Source: JAKAQB01 sp027320105 (GTDB taxonomy: Bacteria; Actinomycetota; Acidimicrobiia; Acidimicrobiales; Palsa-688). From it: 64,000 bases of DNA. The notes under the pieces are model-generated. The model searched no databases. It saw only the letters and a program-made list of their open reading frames with translations, and was not told where the DNA came from. The DNA lies in assembly GCA_027320105.1 (NCBI GenBank), contig DAHVMA010000099.1, forward strand, positions 1 through 64,000, in the 5' to 3' direction. The translations under genes and the position numbers were made by a program. This document shows, piece after piece, positions 51,241 to 59,451 of this stretch (the first letter of the stretch is position 1; the number at the start of each line of letters is the position of its first letter).

Positions 51241-52439
51241 ATGACCAGCGTGCCGTTGTGCCCGCCGAAGCCGAACGAGTTCGACAGCGCCGGCCCCGGC
51301 TCCCACGCTCGCCCCGCGCCGGTCACGAGGTCCAGGTGGATCTCCGGGTCGCCGACCTCCCACCCGACCGTTGGCGGGATGAGGCGGTGCTCGAAGCTCA
51401 ACGCCAGCGCCACGGCCTCGAGCGAGCCGGCGGCGCCGAGCGAGTGGCCGGTGATGCCCTTGATGGAGGTCACGGCCGGGCCGGGTGTCCCGAAGACCTT
51501 CACCATCGCGTCCGCCTCGACGGCGTCGTTCTTCGGGGTCGACGTGCCGTGGGCGTTGACGTGGGTGACCTGGTCGGCGAGGACGCCGGCGTCGGCGAGC
51601 GCTTGCTCCATGCACGCCACCGCGCCGGCGCCGTCAGGGGAGGGGGCGGTGATGTGGTAGGCATCGGCGCTGCTGGCTGCGCCGGCCAGCTCGGCGTAGA
51701 TGTGGGCGCGGCGCGCCAGGGCCCGATCCATGTCCTCGAGGACGAGCACGGCCCCGCCCTCGCCCATGACGAAGCCGTCGCGGCGGGCGTCGAACGGCCG
51801 TGAGATCCCCGACGTCGACAGTGCCGTCATGTTCCCGAACCCGGCGAGCGAAAGGGGCGTCATCGCCGCCTCGGCCGAACCGGCCAGCACCACGTCGCAG
51901 CGCCCGGTCGCGACGAGGCGGGCACCGTTGCCCACGCTGTGGGTGCCGGCGGCGCAGGCTGTGACCGTCGCTTCGCACGGGCCCCGGAACCCGTAGCGCA
52001 TGGAGACGTCGGCCGCTGCCCGGTTTCCCATCATCATCGGTACGAGGAACGGGGTCACCCGCCGGGCGCCCCGCTCCATGAGCACCGTGTGCTGCACCTC
52101 GAAGGTGGTGAGACCGCCGATGCCGGTGCCGATGGTGACGCCGGCACGGTCGGGGTCGCCGGCGAGGGCGTCGAGACCGCCGGCGTCCTCCACCGCCTCG
52201 GCGGCGGCCACGGCGGCGAACTGCGTGAACGGGTCGACGCGCCGGGCCTCCTTGGGGCCGTAGACGGCGGCGGCGTCGAGGCCGTGCACCCGGCGCTCAC
52301 CTCGCGGCGCCGGGCCGAGCAGCCCCGCCCAGAACGCCTCCTTGCCGATGCCACACGGCGCCACGACCCCGACCCCGGTGACGGCGACGCGGCGACCGGG
52401 GACGGCCCCCCTGCCCGGGGTGGCGTGGGCCGCCTTCAT
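51225..52439 (-). CDS. fabF: 3-oxoacyl-ACP synthase II
   Basis: A thiolase-fold enzyme of 404 residues that elongates acyl-ACP with malonyl-ACP. The Cys-His-His triad is visible: ATVTACAAGTHS (Cys), VNAHGTSTPKND (His) and IKGITGHSLGAAGS (Lys-His). It begins RRVAVTGVGVVAP after 19 residues. ATG 52439 overlaps the acpP stop. It is the last gene of fabD-fabH-acpP-fabF. Confidence 0.96.
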   Translation of the reverse strand: MKAAHATPGRGAVPGRRVAVTGVGVVAPCGIGKEAFWAGLLGPAPRGERRVHGLDAAAVYGPKEARRVDPFTQFAAVAAAEAVEDAGGLDALAGDPDRAGVTIGTGIGGLTTFEVQHTVLMERGARRVTPFLVPMMMGNRAAADVSMRYGFRGPCEATVTACAAGTHSVGNGARLVATGRCDVVLAGSAEAAMTPLSLAGFGNMTALSTSGISRPFDARRDGFVMGEGGAVLVLEDMDRALARRAHIYAELAGAASSADAYHITAPSPDGAGAVACMEQALADAGVLADQVTHVNAHGTSTPKNDAVEADAMVKVFGTPGPAVTSIKGITGHSLGAAGSLEAVALALSFEHRLIPPTVGWEVGDPEIHLDLVTGAGRAWEPGPALSNSFGFGGHNGTLVMVPAA

Positions 52440-52678
52440 CAGAGCCTCGAAGTGACGAGGGTGAACGCCTGGTCGACGGTCTCGACCCCTTCGAGCTCCG
52501 ACTCGTCGACGCTGATGCCGAAGCGCTCCTCGAGCGCCATCACGAGCTCCACCAGGTCGAGGCTGTCTGCGTCGAGGTCGTCTGCGAAGCGGGCCTGGGG
52601 CGTGACCTTGTCCGGCTCCACCTGAAGCACCTCGACGGCACACTGCTTGAACTTCTCGAACGCCTCGTCATTGTCCAT
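52439..52678 (-). CDS. acpP: Acyl carrier protein
   Basis: A small acidic four-helix protein of 79 residues. The phosphopantetheine serine is in DADSLDLVELVMALEE, preceded by RFADDL. It carries growing acyl chains between FabD, FabH and FabF encoded alongside. The stop overlaps the fabF start; 133 bases separate it from fabH, a gap containing GC-rich hairpins but no gene. Confidence 0.97.
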   Translation of the reverse strand: MDNDEAFEKFKQCAVEVLQVEPDKVTPQARFADDLDADSLDLVELVMALEERFGISVDESELEGVETVDQAFTLVTSRL

Positions 52679-52811
52679 GGTCTCTCCGGTCTCTCCTTGG
52701 GGACTGCGGGCCGCCGGTGGCAGCCCCTGGCGGACGACGCGGCGAGCGTAGTGCTACCCGCCGCCGGCGGCGCTACCCGCACCGCTCGGCAAGCTCGGCG
52801 CAGGAGGGGGG

Positions 52812-53804
52812 TCAGCGCCCCCAGCGCCACACTGCCGACGCCCAGGTCATCCCGGCGCCGAACCCGGCGAGGAGGACGAGGTCCCCGTCGGCGATGCGCC
52901 CTGCCCCGGCGGCGTCGACGAGGGCCAGCGGGATGGACGCCGATGACGTGTTGCCCGTCTCGTCGATGACGGACGCGACGCGGTCGCGAGGAAGGCCCAG
53001 GCGTTCGGCGACGGCGTCCATGATCCTGATGTTCGCCTGGTGGGGGACGAACAGGGCGATGTCCTCGGCGGCGACCTTGGCGCGCTGCATCGACAGCTCC
53101 GCCGAGTCCACCGTGACCCTGACCGCCTTGCGGAACACCTCCTGGCCTCGCATCGCCATCCCCGACCCGTGGTCGGCGTAGAGCAGCGGGACGAGGGTGC
53201 CGTCCACCCCGAGGTCCCATCCGAGCAGCGAGCCGGGACCCGGCACGGCCTCGACGACAACCGCGCCGGCCCCGTCTCCGAAGAGGAAGGCGTTGGTGCG
53301 GTCGGACCAGTTCGTGATGCGGGTGAGGGTCTCGGCGCCGACCACCAGGATCCGATCCAAGCCGGCACCGATCATCCCGCATGCCGTCACCAGCCCGTAG
53401 GTGAACCCCGCGCAGGCAGCGTTGAGGTCCATGGCCCCGCCGGCGATGTCGAGCGCGGCGGACACGCCGGCCGACGTGGCAGGCACGGCCTGGTCCGGGG
53501 AGGTGGTGCAGAGGATGAGCAACCCGATGTCGGTGCCGGTGAGCCCGGCCTGGTCGAGGGCGCGCCGCCCCGCCTCCACGGCGAGGGCTCCTGTCGAGCC
53601 GACGCCGTCGTCGGGGTGGAGCGGTGGTTGCTCGTCGACGAACGGACCGCTCGCGACCCGCCGCCGGTGGATCCCGCTGCGCTCGACGATCCACTCGTCG
53701 CTCGTCTCGAAGATTGTCATGATGTCGGCGTTGGTCACGACCCGCTGCGGGAGTGCCGAGCCCCAACCGGTGATCGCCGCCCCCCGGCCTGGGGTGCCGG
53801 TCAT
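52812..53804 (-). CDS. fabH: 3-oxoacyl-ACP synthase III
   Basis: A protein of 330 residues that starts fatty acid synthesis by condensing acyl-CoA with malonyl-ACP. Catalytic residues: Cys in LNAACAGFTYGL, His in FVPHQANIRI and Asn in DETGNTSSASIP. The substrate tunnel motif SDEWIVERSGIHRRR is present. ATG 53804 overlaps the fabD stop (ATGA). Confidence 0.96.
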   Translation of the reverse strand: MTGTPGRGAAITGWGSALPQRVVTNADIMTIFETSDEWIVERSGIHRRRVASGPFVDEQPPLHPDDGVGSTGALAVEAGRRALDQAGLTGTDIGLLILCTTSPDQAVPATSAGVSAALDIAGGAMDLNAACAGFTYGLVTACGMIGAGLDRILVVGAETLTRITNWSDRTNAFLFGDGAGAVVVEAVPGPGSLLGWDLGVDGTLVPLLYADHGSGMAMRGQEVFRKAVRVTVDSAELSMQRAKVAAEDIALFVPHQANIRIMDAVAERLGLPRDRVASVIDETGNTSSASIPLALVDAAGAGRIADGDLVLLAGFGAGMTWASAVWRWGR

Positions 53805-55015
53805 CGGACCCGGAGCCAGGCGACCGGCTGGCCGACCTGGACCCGCTCGCCGCGCGCCGCGAGCATGCCCATGAGCCGGCCCGTGAACGGGGACCGGACA
53901 TCCTCGCCGGCGACGGTGCCGAGGAGGCCGCCGACATCCACGGTGGCGTCGGTCCCGAGCTCGCCGTCGACGAGGTCCGGGACGGGCTGGAAGACCCCGG
54001 CGCTCGGGCTGATGACGACCCGCTCCGACACGTACAGGTGCTCGCCGTGGTGGCCGGCGGCAAAGGCGCGCAGCGGCGTGTCGCCGGCGACGGCGTCGAC
54101 GAGGCCGTCGAGGTCGTCGGGGGCGGAGACGCTGAGAGACCGGATGCCGGGCAGCGTCTGGCCGGCCAGCCGGGCGAGCGACGAGCCGGGACCGAGCTCG
54201 ACGAACAGCCGGGCCCGCTCCGACCGCTCCTCGAGCAGGCCGCTGAGGCGGAGCACGCTCTGGCGCCACCGCACGGGGCTGGTCAGCTGGGCCACGAGAC
54301 GGGTCTCCCACCCCTCGGCCACGGCGTGCGCCCGCCCGTCGACGTTGGCGACGACCGGCATCTCGGGGCGGTGGAAGGTGACGTCTTTCATGGCTTTGAT
54401 GACGCGGTTGCGGGCGCCGGCCATGAAGGGGGTGTGAAAGGCCCCGCCTACCGGCACGGGCCGCACGCTGCGGGCCCCGAGCTCGATGGCGCGCACGCCG
54501 GCCCGGTCGACGGCGTCGCGCTCACCCGCTATCACGGTCTCGGTGGGGCTGTTGTCGTTGGCCAGCCAGACGTCGCCGCCCGCCAGGCGGCAGGCGATGT
54601 CCACCGTCTCGGCGTCGGCGCCGCTCACGAGGGTCATCACCCCGGTCTCGGCGTCGGCGGCAGCCTGCATGGCGTCTCCGCGCTCGCAGACCAGGCGGAC
54701 GCCGTCCTCGAACCCGATGACGCCGGCGGCGACCAGGGCGGCGTACTCGCCGAGGCTGTGGCCGGCGCAGGCGGTCGGCTCGATGCCGAGGCGCTCGACG
54801 GCGTCGAGGACTACGAGGCTCAGCGTGAAGGTGGCCAGCTGGGCGTTACGGGTCTCGGTCAGCTCGTCGTCGGTCGCCTCGAGGAGCAGGTGGGCGATGT
54901 CGCGGCCGGCGGCGTCCGACGCGTCCCCGACCAGCTCCCAGGACGGGTGGTCGGTCCACATGCGACCCATCCCCGACCGCTGCCATCCCTGCCCGGGGAA
55001 CACGAACGCTGGCAT
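53801..55015 (-). CDS. fabD: Malonyl-CoA:ACP transacylase with C-terminal lipoyl-like domain
   Basis: A protein of 404 residues, compared with about 310 for ordinary FabD. The transacylase part has FPGQGWQRSGMG (3-15), nucleophile Ser 87 in AGHSLGEYAA, His 194 in GAFHTPFM and FVELGPGSSLARL (271-283). Residues about 330-404 (VVISPSAGVFQPV, VDVGGLLGTVAGEDVRSPFTG, GERVQVGQPVAWL) have the pattern of a biotinyl/lipoyl-type barrel but lack the Met-Lys attachment motif. The domain may help dock ACP or a carboxylase; this is inference. First gene of the fab cluster; its start is divergent from whiB. Confidence 0.92.
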   Translation of the reverse strand: MPAFVFPGQGWQRSGMGRMWTDHPSWELVGDASDAAGRDIAHLLLEATDDELTETRNAQLATFTLSLVVLDAVERLGIEPTACAGHSLGEYAALVAAGVIGFEDGVRLVCERGDAMQAAADAETGVMTLVSGADAETVDIACRLAGGDVWLANDNSPTETVIAGERDAVDRAGVRAIELGARSVRPVPVGGAFHTPFMAGARNRVIKAMKDVTFHRPEMPVVANVDGRAHAVAEGWETRLVAQLTSPVRWRQSVLRLSGLLEERSERARLFVELGPGSSLARLAGQTLPGIRSLSVSAPDDLDGLVDAVAGDTPLRAFAAGHHGEHLYVSERVVISPSAGVFQPVPDLVDGELGTDATVDVGGLLGTVAGEDVRSPFTGRLMGMLAARGERVQVGQPVAWLRVR

Positions 55016-55114
55016 CCGGCGCTGACCTCCTCGGAGGAGGCGGGACGGTCCCGTCTCACCTCATAGGACCGCTCGGCGCCCCGGAGGGTTACATCTCCGC
55101 CCCGACGGGACCGG

Positions 55115-55546
55115 ATGATGCTGCCAGGGCTTGTCTCCCAATCGCAGCTTGTGGATCGATCAGGAGGTCAGGGTAAGCGCGTCGGGAGCTGCTGGCCGAC
55201 ACTGGAGCAGGTGCAGGAGCTCTCGACCTCCGATGGGGACCTGCCCTGGCCGTACCCTCCGAGCCCGGCGACCGAGGAGCGTTGGCGACTCGCCGCGGCC
55301 TGCGACGGTGCAGACCCCGAGCTGTTCTTCCCCGTGGGCAGCGGGGGGCCGGCGCAAGAGGCGACGGCGAGGGCCAAGGCCATCTGCGCGTGCTGCCCGG
55401 TGGAGCAGGAGTGTCGTGCCTGGGCTCTCGTCACCAACCAGCAGTACGGGATCTGGGGTGGGCTCGACGAAGAGGAGCGCCGCCGGGTGAGGAGGTCGTG
55501 GCGCCGCAGCGGGGCTCTCCGGGGCAGCGTTCAGCGAGAGGCGTGA
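55115..55546 (+). CDS. WhiB-family iron-sulfur regulator
   Basis: A protein of 143 residues. Four cysteines (63, 91, 94, 100) are arranged C-x27-C-x2-C-x5-C, in AACDGADPELFFP and CACCPVEQECRAWAL, which bind a 4Fe-4S cluster. The following GIWGGLDEEERRRVRR is the WhiB beta-turn and basic DNA-binding tail. The family is confined to actinobacteria and their phages, and is important for assigning the organism. The N-terminal 35 residues are non-typical; GTG 55210 is an alternative start. It is divergent from fabD. Confidence 0.92.
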   Translation: MMLPGLVSQSQLVDRSGGQGKRVGSCWPTLEQVQELSTSDGDLPWPYPPSPATEERWRLAAACDGADPELFFPVGSGGPAQEATARAKAICACCPVEQECRAWALVTNQQYGIWGGLDEEERRRVRRSWRRSGALRGSVQREA

Positions 55547-55564
55547 GAGGTCCTTGGGGTCATG

Positions 55565-56482
55565 TCATGCGACGCTCCGGGCCAAGGAGTCGAGGACGGC
55601 GGAGGTGGAGGCAGCTCGGTCGGCCCACCAGTCCTGGGCCGGGCCGGCGAAGGTGCTGTGGCGGTGCAGGGAGACCCAGTGGCGGGCGTGAGCACCGAGC
55701 CAGGCGAGCGTGGCGGCAGGGTCTTGTCCGAGCATCGCCCGCAGCGCGAAACTGCGCTCCCCCCGGCGGACACCGACCCCGATCTGGCGCCCTGCGCCCA
55801 CCAGGTCGGCTTGGGTCAGCACGAAGCCCGTGCGGAGCGGGGCGGGGAGGGCGTCGAGCAGCTCGCTGAGGCCGTCGCCGGCACGGAGGGGGGCGGGCGC
55901 CTCGCGCAGCGCCGCTGGCAGCTCGTCGGGGAGCCCCATCCGGTCGACCTCTCGCCGGATGGCAGCGGCGGTGAGGGCCGCCCAGCCGGAGGCGGCGCGC
56001 TGCGCGCCGGCAGCAGCGAGGTAGCCCGGGAGCCAGGACATCAGGTGCTCGGCGAGGAGGGCGTGGCGGGCATGGTCGAGACGCCGGCGGGCATCGCTGC
56101 GCTGGCATGCGTCGCCGGCCTGCCCGAGCTCTGCGTACAGCGCGAGGAGCGCAGCGAGGTGGTCGGCGTCCGCCGGTGGCTCCAGGCCGAGGGCCCGCCA
56201 CATCCCGGCGACGCGATCTGCTCCCTCGCCGCCGAGCTTTCCTTCCGGGCCGAGGTGGATCGACGCGTGCGGCGGGAGGTCGAGCACGAACACGGAGGTG
56301 TGCTCCGCCCGGCTCCAGCGGCGCAGCCCGAGGGCGTCGGAGATCACCCACCCGCCGGGGGGCGCGACGCTGCAGAGCGCCCCGAGGGCCCGGATCAGCT
56401 CCCAGCGGCCTGGGTCGCCGCCGGGCGGCGCAACGACGCCCACCTCACCGGCGGCGGGGACCAGGGCGTGAGTGGCTGTCAC
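55565..56482 (-). CDS. TorD/DmsD-family molybdoenzyme maturation chaperone
   Basis: About 305 residues, with the all-helical TorD fold suggested in the middle and C-terminal parts. ALLALYAELGQAGD and ARHALLAEHLMSWLPGYLAAA match the TorD signature (E/D-H-L-x-x-W-L-P), followed by FAGPAQDWWADR. The N-terminal 90 residues are less typical. TorD proteins insert molybdenum cofactor into a partner enzyme and delay its export. GTG 56482 overlaps the oxidoreductase stop (GTGA), so the partner is surely the enzyme encoded upstream. Confidence 0.82.
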   Translation of the reverse strand: MTATHALVPAAGEVGVVAPPGGDPGRWELIRALGALCSVAPPGGWVISDALGLRRWSRAEHTSVFVLDLPPHASIHLGPEGKLGGEGADRVAGMWRALGLEPPADADHLAALLALYAELGQAGDACQRSDARRRLDHARHALLAEHLMSWLPGYLAAAGAQRAASGWAALTAAAIRREVDRMGLPDELPAALREAPAPLRAGDGLSELLDALPAPLRTGFVLTQADLVGAGRQIGVGVRRGERSFALRAMLGQDPAATLAWLGAHARHWVSLHRHSTFAGPAQDWWADRAASTSAVLDSLARSVA

Positions 56483-59433
56483 CGCCGTGTCCCGGTTGCT
56501 ACCGGCAGGGAGAAGACCTCGGCGGCCGGCTTGAGCGGTCGCATGAGCCACACCGGGCGGCGGGTGGAGTCGGGGGAGTGGGTCCCCGCCGGGCGGGTCC
56601 TCGCCATCCACTGCCTGTAGACCTCGCGGGCCTTGCCGGTGTCGACGGCGATGTCCCCGTGGCTGTCGCCGGGCCGGGCGGGGGTGACCCGGACCGCCTG
56701 GTGCCAGCAGTGCATCCCCGAGATCGGATCTGGGTGCACTGGCATGGTCAGGTTCTGATGGACCCCGGTGTCGGACCACCAGATGCGGCGGGTGTCGGCA
56801 TCGGCGGAGCTGTAGGGCGCGACCCGTTCCCGGACGCGCATCGACCACCCGACGGCGCCGCGACCGAGCTCGACGGTGGCCATCATCCCGCCGGGGCTCA
56901 CCTGGTCGTGGCCGGTGAGCTTCCAGCGGCCCATGTGGTGGCTGCAAGCGACGACGCCGGGGCGGATGCCCTCGGTGATCCACGCCTTGGCTACGAAGTA
57001 GCCGATGTCGGTGCTGACCCTGATGAGGTCTCCCGTGCGGGCAACTCCGACGCGGGCGGCGTCTTTGGGGTGGATCCATACGGGGTTGGTGTGGGACAGC
57101 TCGTCCAACCACTTGCTGTTGGCCGACCGGGTGTGGATCTGGGTCGGGAGGCGGAAGGTGGACAGGAGGACCATCTGGTCCGGCGCCAGCTCGCTCGGGT
57201 GGACGTGGCTGCGGATGTAGCCCGGCAGGGCGTGCTCGGGCCAGCCCCACGCGGCGATGGTGGAGGAGTAGAACTCCAGGCGCCCCGACGGCGTCGGGAA
57301 CCCTCGCCGGACGGTGCCGTCGACGAGGACCCCGACCGGCCGGCGGCCCTCGTCGTCGGGCGGGGGAGCGCCGAGGGGCACGAGGTTGTCCGACTCGGGC
57401 TTGGCGGCGGCGGTGTAGACCCGGCCGGTCGGGGTGACGCGGACGTCCTCGAGCTCGGCGGGGGGGACCTCCCCGGCGTACAGTGCGCCCTGGTACTTGG
57501 TGATCTCGAATGCCCCGTAGCGACGCATGTACTGCAGTGGGGTGACACCCTCGGCGGCGGCAGCCTCGGGCAGGCCGGACACGGAGTGCGCGAAAATCCA
57601 GCCGTGGTACTCGTAGACGGTGAGCTTCTCACCCGGGCGTTCCCGGGACTCGTGGTACTGGCGGATGCCGAGGCTGCCGTCGGGGTCGATCCTCCATGAC
57701 AGCTCGGTGTAGAGCTCGTTCTCCTCCCAGACCTCGCCGGGGTTGACCGACCGGGTATCGGCGACGGTCTCGCCGAGCCGCTCGCGCGCGGCGCGCAGCA
57801 CCGGCTGGCGGAAGCCGACCCACTGGCCGTCGTACTGCTCGTAGGAGTGGGTGTCGTGACGCTCGGAGGCGTGCCCCATCGGCAGCACCCAGTCAGCGAA
57901 GTAGGCCGACTCGTTCCATGTGGGGGTGAGCGCCACGTAGCAACCGACCTTGTCCGGATCCGTGAGGACCTCCATCCACGACAGGCCGTCGGGATTGGTC
58001 CACACGGGGTTGTAGACCCGGGTGAAGTACGTGTCGAGCCGGCCGCGGCCGTCTTTCAGGAAGTGGGGGAGGAGGAAGCTCAGCTCGTTCTGCGCGAGGG
58101 GGAACTCGAGGGGCCAGGACAGCTCCTGCCACACCTTCGGGTGGGGCGGGGTGTGGATGGGCCGAGGAACGTACTTGTTGTAGGCGTTGGGAAAGGTCCC
58201 ACCGGGCGTGGCCACCGCCCCGAGCAGGGCGGCGAGGAAGAACGCGGTGCGGCTCACCTGCCAGCCGCCGAGGTTGGAGGCCGCCGCGGAGCGCCAGGAG
58301 TGGCAGGACAAGGCGGTGCCCGCCCCGGCCACGACCTCGGCAACCTCGGCCAGGACAGCCGCGTCGATGCCGGATTCGGCCGCCGCGAGCTCGAAGCTGT
58401 AGCCGTCGTACTCCTCCGCCAGGGCTGCCTGGAAGGCTTCGAAGGTCTGCGGGCCGTCGTGGCGGCGGGCCTCCATGTACTCGCGCCAGTTCCACCAGTC
58501 GTGGACGAAGGCCCAGTTGACCCGACCCGTCGTGATGATGTGGCGGGCGACGGCGAGGTTGATCGCCGCCTCGGAGCCGGGCTGGGGCGACAGCCAGTAG
58601 TCGGCGTGGGTGGCGGTGTTGGACAGGCGCGTGTCGAGCACGATCACCTTGGCACCCTTGGCGCGCGCCTCGGTTATCCGTTGGGCGTGCGGGTTGAAGT
58701 AGTGGCCCGTTTCCAGGTGGGAGCTGATCAGGTAGATGACCTTGGCGTTGGCGTGGTCCGGGCTCGGCCGGTCGATCCCCGTCCAGAACTGGAATCCCGT
58801 GCGCCCGCCCGAGGAGCAGACGTTGGTGTGGCTGTTGTGGCCGTCCACCCCCCAGGAGGCGAGCACCCGCTCGGTGAAGCCGTCCTCCCCCGGCCGGCCG
58901 ATGTGGATCATGATCTCGTTCTGGCGCCCCTCGACGATGGCTGCCCGCAGCCGGGCAGCGAGGGCGTCGAGCGCCTCGTCCCAGCTCACCCGCTCCCACT
59001 TGCCCTCCCCCCGCTGCCCTGCACGGCGCAGCGGGTACAAGATGCGGTCAGGGTCGGTCACCTGGTTGATCGTTGCCGGACCCTTTGCGCAGTTGCGCCC
59101 CCGCGAACCAGGGTGGGCAGGGTTGCCCTCGAACTTGCGGACCTGCAGCGTCGAGCGGTCGACGTAGGCGAGCAGCCCGCAGGCGGACTCACAGTTGAAG
59201 CAGGTCGTCGGCACCAGCATGGCGTGGCGCTCCACTCGCTCCGGCCACGCCCTGGAGTCGAGCTCGACCCAGTCGTCCCAGCGCTCGGGGGGCGGGAAGC
59301 CGGCCAGGAAGGTCTTGGCCGCCCCCTGGTAGAAGGTCTCGCCGCGGGCCTCGGTGGCAGCCCGGGCCGCAGAGACGCGCTCACCGAGGGCTCCGAGGTC
59401 AGGGGTGGGCGGCTGGGTGGGGCGCTTCGGCAT
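56479..59433 (-). CDS. Molybdopterin-dependent oxidoreductase (CISM family catalytic subunit)
   Basis: A protein of 984 residues of the complex-iron-sulfur-molybdoenzyme family. The N-terminal 4Fe-4S site is C78-x2-C81-x3-C85-x29-C115 (CFNCESAC, GRNCAKG). NVCSSGGRTGFQFWTG has a candidate molybdenum ligand Cys 206. The C-terminal molydopterin dinucleotide-binding domain has IHTRSANSKWLDEL and WIHPKDAARVGV. No twin-Arg signal is visible at the N-terminus. The enzyme could be a thiosulfate, polysulfide, arsenic, tetrathionate or similar oxidoreductase; the substrate is unknown. Its electron-transfer partner is the fused PsrB-NrfD gene immediately upstream. Confidence 0.88.
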   Translation of the reverse strand: MPKRPTQPPTPDLGALGERVSAARAATEARGETFYQGAAKTFLAGFPPPERWDDWVELDSRAWPERVERHAMLVPTTCFNCESACGLLAYVDRSTLQVRKFEGNPAHPGSRGRNCAKGPATINQVTDPDRILYPLRRAGQRGEGKWERVSWDEALDALAARLRAAIVEGRQNEIMIHIGRPGEDGFTERVLASWGVDGHNSHTNVCSSGGRTGFQFWTGIDRPSPDHANAKVIYLISSHLETGHYFNPHAQRITEARAKGAKVIVLDTRLSNTATHADYWLSPQPGSEAAINLAVARHIITTGRVNWAFVHDWWNWREYMEARRHDGPQTFEAFQAALAEEYDGYSFELAAAESGIDAAVLAEVAEVVAGAGTALSCHSWRSAAASNLGGWQVSRTAFFLAALLGAVATPGGTFPNAYNKYVPRPIHTPPHPKVWQELSWPLEFPLAQNELSFLLPHFLKDGRGRLDTYFTRVYNPVWTNPDGLSWMEVLTDPDKVGCYVALTPTWNESAYFADWVLPMGHASERHDTHSYEQYDGQWVGFRQPVLRAARERLGETVADTRSVNPGEVWEENELYTELSWRIDPDGSLGIRQYHESRERPGEKLTVYEYHGWIFAHSVSGLPEAAAAEGVTPLQYMRRYGAFEITKYQGALYAGEVPPAELEDVRVTPTGRVYTAAAKPESDNLVPLGAPPPDDEGRRPVGVLVDGTVRRGFPTPSGRLEFYSSTIAAWGWPEHALPGYIRSHVHPSELAPDQMVLLSTFRLPTQIHTRSANSKWLDELSHTNPVWIHPKDAARVGVARTGDLIRVSTDIGYFVAKAWITEGIRPGVVACSHHMGRWKLTGHDQVSPGGMMATVELGRGAVGWSMRVRERVAPYSSADADTRRIWWSDTGVHQNLTMPVHPDPISGMHCWHQAVRVTPARPGDSHGDIAVDTGKAREVYRQWMARTRPAGTHSPDSTRRPVWLMRPLKPAAEVFSLPVATGTRR

Positions 59434-59451
59434 CGGAACTGCAGCTTTCTG

